Origin: CAZIOI01 sp964540855 | GTDB lineage: Bacteria > Patescibacteriota > UBA1384 > DTJR01 | DNA length: 31,896 bases | Assembly: GCA_964540855.1 (NCBI GenBank) | Contig: CAZIOI010000006.1 | Span: forward strand, 1 to 31,896 | Direction of reading: 5' to 3' | Shown here: positions 30,155 through 31,896 of the stretch, one piece after another | Layout of the letters: each line of letters opens with the position of its first letter | Numbering within the stretch: the first letter of the stretch is position 1 | Notes under the pieces: model-generated | Told to the model about the DNA's origin: nothing | What the model saw: the letters and a program-made list of their open reading frames with translations, nothing else | The model's database searches: none | Program-made: the position numbers and the translations under genes

Positions 30155-31456
30155 CTATCTAGGACCGATTTTATCAAATCCGCAGAGCGGGCGTAGAACC
30201 TCAGGTACGGTTATCGAACCATCCTCATTTTGATTGTTTTCCAAAATGGCAATCAAAATACGCGGGCTGGCAATAACCGTATTATTGAGCGCATAAACAT
30301 ATTTTTTCTGACCATCTTTGGTCTTGTATTTGATATTGAGACGGCGTGACTGCCAGTCGGTCAAATTTGAATCCGAATGCGTTTCGCCATACCCTTCTCT
30401 TGACGGCATCCAAGTCTCGATATCGTACATCTTTCTCTTGCCGGCACCCATATCGCCGGTACAAACCTGAATCACGCGATGGGGCAGATTTAAATCTTTC
30501 AAAATTTCCTGAGAATTTTCTTTGAGTTTTTCCAGCCACTCATCTGACTCTTTTATATCGTCTTTACATAAAACAACCTGTTCGACTTTCATAAACTCGT
30601 GAATTCGATAGAGACCTTTTGTGTCTTTGCCATATGAACCGACCTCGTTGCGATAGCACTGCGAAAAACCGCAAGACATTTTCGGCAGATCGGCTTCGTC
30701 CAAAACCGCATCGGCGAAATAAGCCAAAACCGAGGGTTCGGATGTACCTCCCAGATAAAAAGTTTCTTTCGCCTCGCTGCCGGATGCTTCTTTGCCAGTG
30801 TTCGCAAGCTCATAAATATCATCTTTGCCAAACGGGAAATGTCCGCTGCCAACCAAAGCAAAATCCCTGAGAATGGTTGGCGTGATCATCATCTCAAAAC
30901 CTTTGGCGCGCATTTTGTTAAATGCGTACATCAAAACCGCCAATTGCAAACTCGCTGCTTCATTTTTGAGATAATAGCCCCTAAAACCCGATGTTCTGAC
31001 GCCTTTTTCAAGGTCGATTATATTCAAATCCTTGCCAAGTGTGACATGATCCTTGGGCGTAAAATCAAATTTTGTCGGCTCGCCCCATCTTTCCACTTCG
31101 ACATTACCGGAATCATCTGATCCGATAGGCGTGTCTTCTGACGGAATATTCGGAAGCATTAGCGACATCTCGTTCCATTTTTTTTCTATCTCGGCAATTT
31201 CAGATTCCTTGGTTTTAAGATCGCCGGAAAGAACCTTCATATCAGAAATAAATTTTTCTCTTTCGCTACCCGAAAGATTGACAACTTTTTTGTTGAATTC
31301 GTTTTGACTTCGGCGCATTTCATCTATTTGACTAATCAGAGCGCGGCGTTTTTCGTCTAGGGATAAAAATTCATCCAGATCAAGGCTCAAGCGTTTGTCT
31401 TCTATGGCTTTTTTAACTTTTTCGGGATTTTCGCGAACAAAATTTAGATCTAGCAT
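30155..31456 (-). CDS. serS: Seryl-tRNA synthetase
   Basis: 433 residues from the ATG at 31456 (MLDLNFVRENPEKV), the standard start of the family, with GAGGT 5 bases ahead. An open GTG-started extension to 31558 lies upstream of the promoter and is not used. An N-terminal coiled-coil arm (~25-100) grips the tRNA-Ser long arm. The class II catalytic core shows motif 2 in CGFSQCYRNEVGSYGKDTKG with FMKVEQVVLC, and motif 3 near LNNTVIASPRILIAILENNQ. The IPSEDTPIGSDDSGN linker is also typical. It charges tRNA-Ser and tRNA-Sec precursors with serine. Confidence 0.97.
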   Translation of the reverse strand: MLDLNFVRENPEKVKKAIEDKRLSLDLDEFLSLDEKRRALISQIDEMRRSQNEFNKKVVNLSGSEREKFISDMKVLSGDLKTKESEIAEIEKKWNEMSLMLPNIPSEDTPIGSDDSGNVEVERWGEPTKFDFTPKDHVTLGKDLNIIDLEKGVRTSGFRGYYLKNEAASLQLAVLMYAFNKMRAKGFEMMITPTILRDFALVGSGHFPFGKDDIYELANTGKEASGSEAKETFYLGGTSEPSVLAYFADAVLDEADLPKMSCGFSQCYRNEVGSYGKDTKGLYRIHEFMKVEQVVLCKDDIKESDEWLEKLKENSQEILKDLNLPHRVIQVCTGDMGAGKRKMYDIETWMPSREGYGETHSDSNLTDWQSRRLNIKYKTKDGQKKYVYALNNTVIASPRILIAILENNQNEDGSITVPEVLRPLCGFDKIGPR

Positions 31457-31493
31457 TTTTACCTCGCATAAAAAAGATTGTTTAATCGGGTTG

Positions 31494-31522
31494 ATTATAC
31501 CTCTTGTACTGGAGGAAAACAA
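31494..31522 (-). promoter_or_regulatory. Promoter of the serS-hpf-secA unit
   Basis: On the minus strand TTGTTT (plus 31517-31522) and a perfect TATAAT (31494-31499) are 17 bases apart. The leader to the serS ATG would be about 30 bases. Confidence 0.7.
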
Positions 31523-31777
31523 GAACAAAATAATGCAAAATGCAAAACTCAAAACCACAACGCATAATTCAAAAACTTATACATTATCGTCGCAAAGCGA
31601 CACCATAGCTATACGTTATGTTAGTAAGATTGCCACGCCCACTTCGCCAGAGGCTACGCGGGCTCGCAATGACGTTGCGCTGTATTTGTGATTTTTGATT
31701 TGTTATTTGTTTAGTACTTAACAGTTATCAGTTTTTAATTGTGGTTATACGTTTTTCGTTTTACGTTTTACATTATC
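31523..31777. repeat. Intergenic repeat cassette upstream of serS
   Basis: No gene is seen. At 31586-31608 lies a third copy of the GTCGC-AAA-GCGAC element, identical over 23 bases to 26587-26609. A short ATACGTTATG stretch follows, and then at 31623-31674 the ATTGC...GCAAT palindrome with a longer central loop than the copy at 26641. The order of parts is the same at both places. Further AT-rich TTATACG/TTTTACG sequence fills 31744-31770. Confidence 0.65.
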
Positions 31778-31896
31778 TTACAATATCTTCAGCTTCTTCA
31801 ACCAGCTGAAGTTTTCTTCTAATATTTGAACAATGATTTGTGTGATGGATTTCTCTTGGCGTTTGGTTAAGACGGTATAGTCGTTTGAGGTAGCGG
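31778..31896 (-). CDS. 3' end of a gene running in from the right edge (partial)
   Basis: One minus-strand frame is open from the window edge to TAA (plus TTA at 31778-31780) and encodes about 38 residues including NDYTVLTKRQEKSITQI and a helical end FSWLKKLKIL. A second frame is also open to 31773, so the frame choice is not certain. I prefer this one because its residue mix looks more protein-like. No family can be assigned. Confidence 0.4.
   Translation of the reverse strand, partial: ATSNDYTVLTKRQEKSITQIIVQILEENFSWLKKLKIL

Noticed and set aside
1..31896. CRISPR array
   Set aside because: No series of regularly spaced identical repeats with unique spacers was found; the repeats seen are isolated intergenic palindromes.

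Overview
The window looks like a piece of a small, AT-leaning Patescibacteria (Candidate Phyla Radiation) genome. The reasons are its short, tightly overlapping operons, membrane-anchored cell-surface proteins without outer-membrane machinery, a lamin-tail-domain surface protein, short intergenic palindromic repeats and many non-ATG starts. The genetic code is the standard bacterial one: UGA terminates several genes and is absent inside all the long reading frames except one. I cannot assign a lower taxon from the sequence alone.

Layout. Positions 1-780 hold the tail of a possible upstream gene, a complete tRNA-Asp(GTC) with its promoter and terminator, then noncoding DNA full of tRNA-derived fragments. 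Positions 781-3814 (minus strand) form a visibly GC-richer cassette: a radical SAM protein with a B12-binding-like domain, a stand-alone B3/B4 (PheRS-editing-like) protein and a class I methyltransferase. It has its own promoter, operator-like palindrome and terminator, and lies between copies of tRNA 3' ends. Positions 4009-5331 encode a membrane-anchored metallophosphoesterase interrupted by an in-frame UGA. Positions 5362-6518 are a PadR regulator plus a HAAS/pentapeptide-repeat protein. Positions 6683-9844 are a three-gene glycan cluster (GT2 fused to a degenerate HAD domain, histidine phosphatase, GT4). Positions 10001-11971 hold a second GC-rich cobalamin-type radical SAM gene, isolated between its own promoter and terminator. 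Positions 12141-16246 carry typA, a heavy-metal-exporter-like membrane protein and a galactokinase-family gene.

From 16243 to the right end nearly everything is on the minus strand and is housekeeping or envelope. In transcription order these are serS-hpf-secA-mazG-like; ftsE-ftsX; a coiled-coil M23 peptidase whose catalytic motifs are in permuted order; and ruvB - small membrane protein - bPH protein - lamin-tail protein - tsaE - unknown - LCP ligase - membrane protein - parvulin foldase. The last group is one translationally coupled operon.

The most novel material is the foreign-looking radical SAM/B3-B4/methyltransferase cassette with its possible attachment-site-like flanks, the second radical SAM gene, the GT2-pseudo-HAD fusion, the permuted M23 peptidase and the UGA-interrupted phosphoesterase. 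Several promoters (padR, ruvB, the gene at 14000, galK) place the -10 box six to eight bases before the start codon, which suggests leaderless mRNAs. Base-composition statements are by eye, and family assignments rest on motif recognition without a database search.
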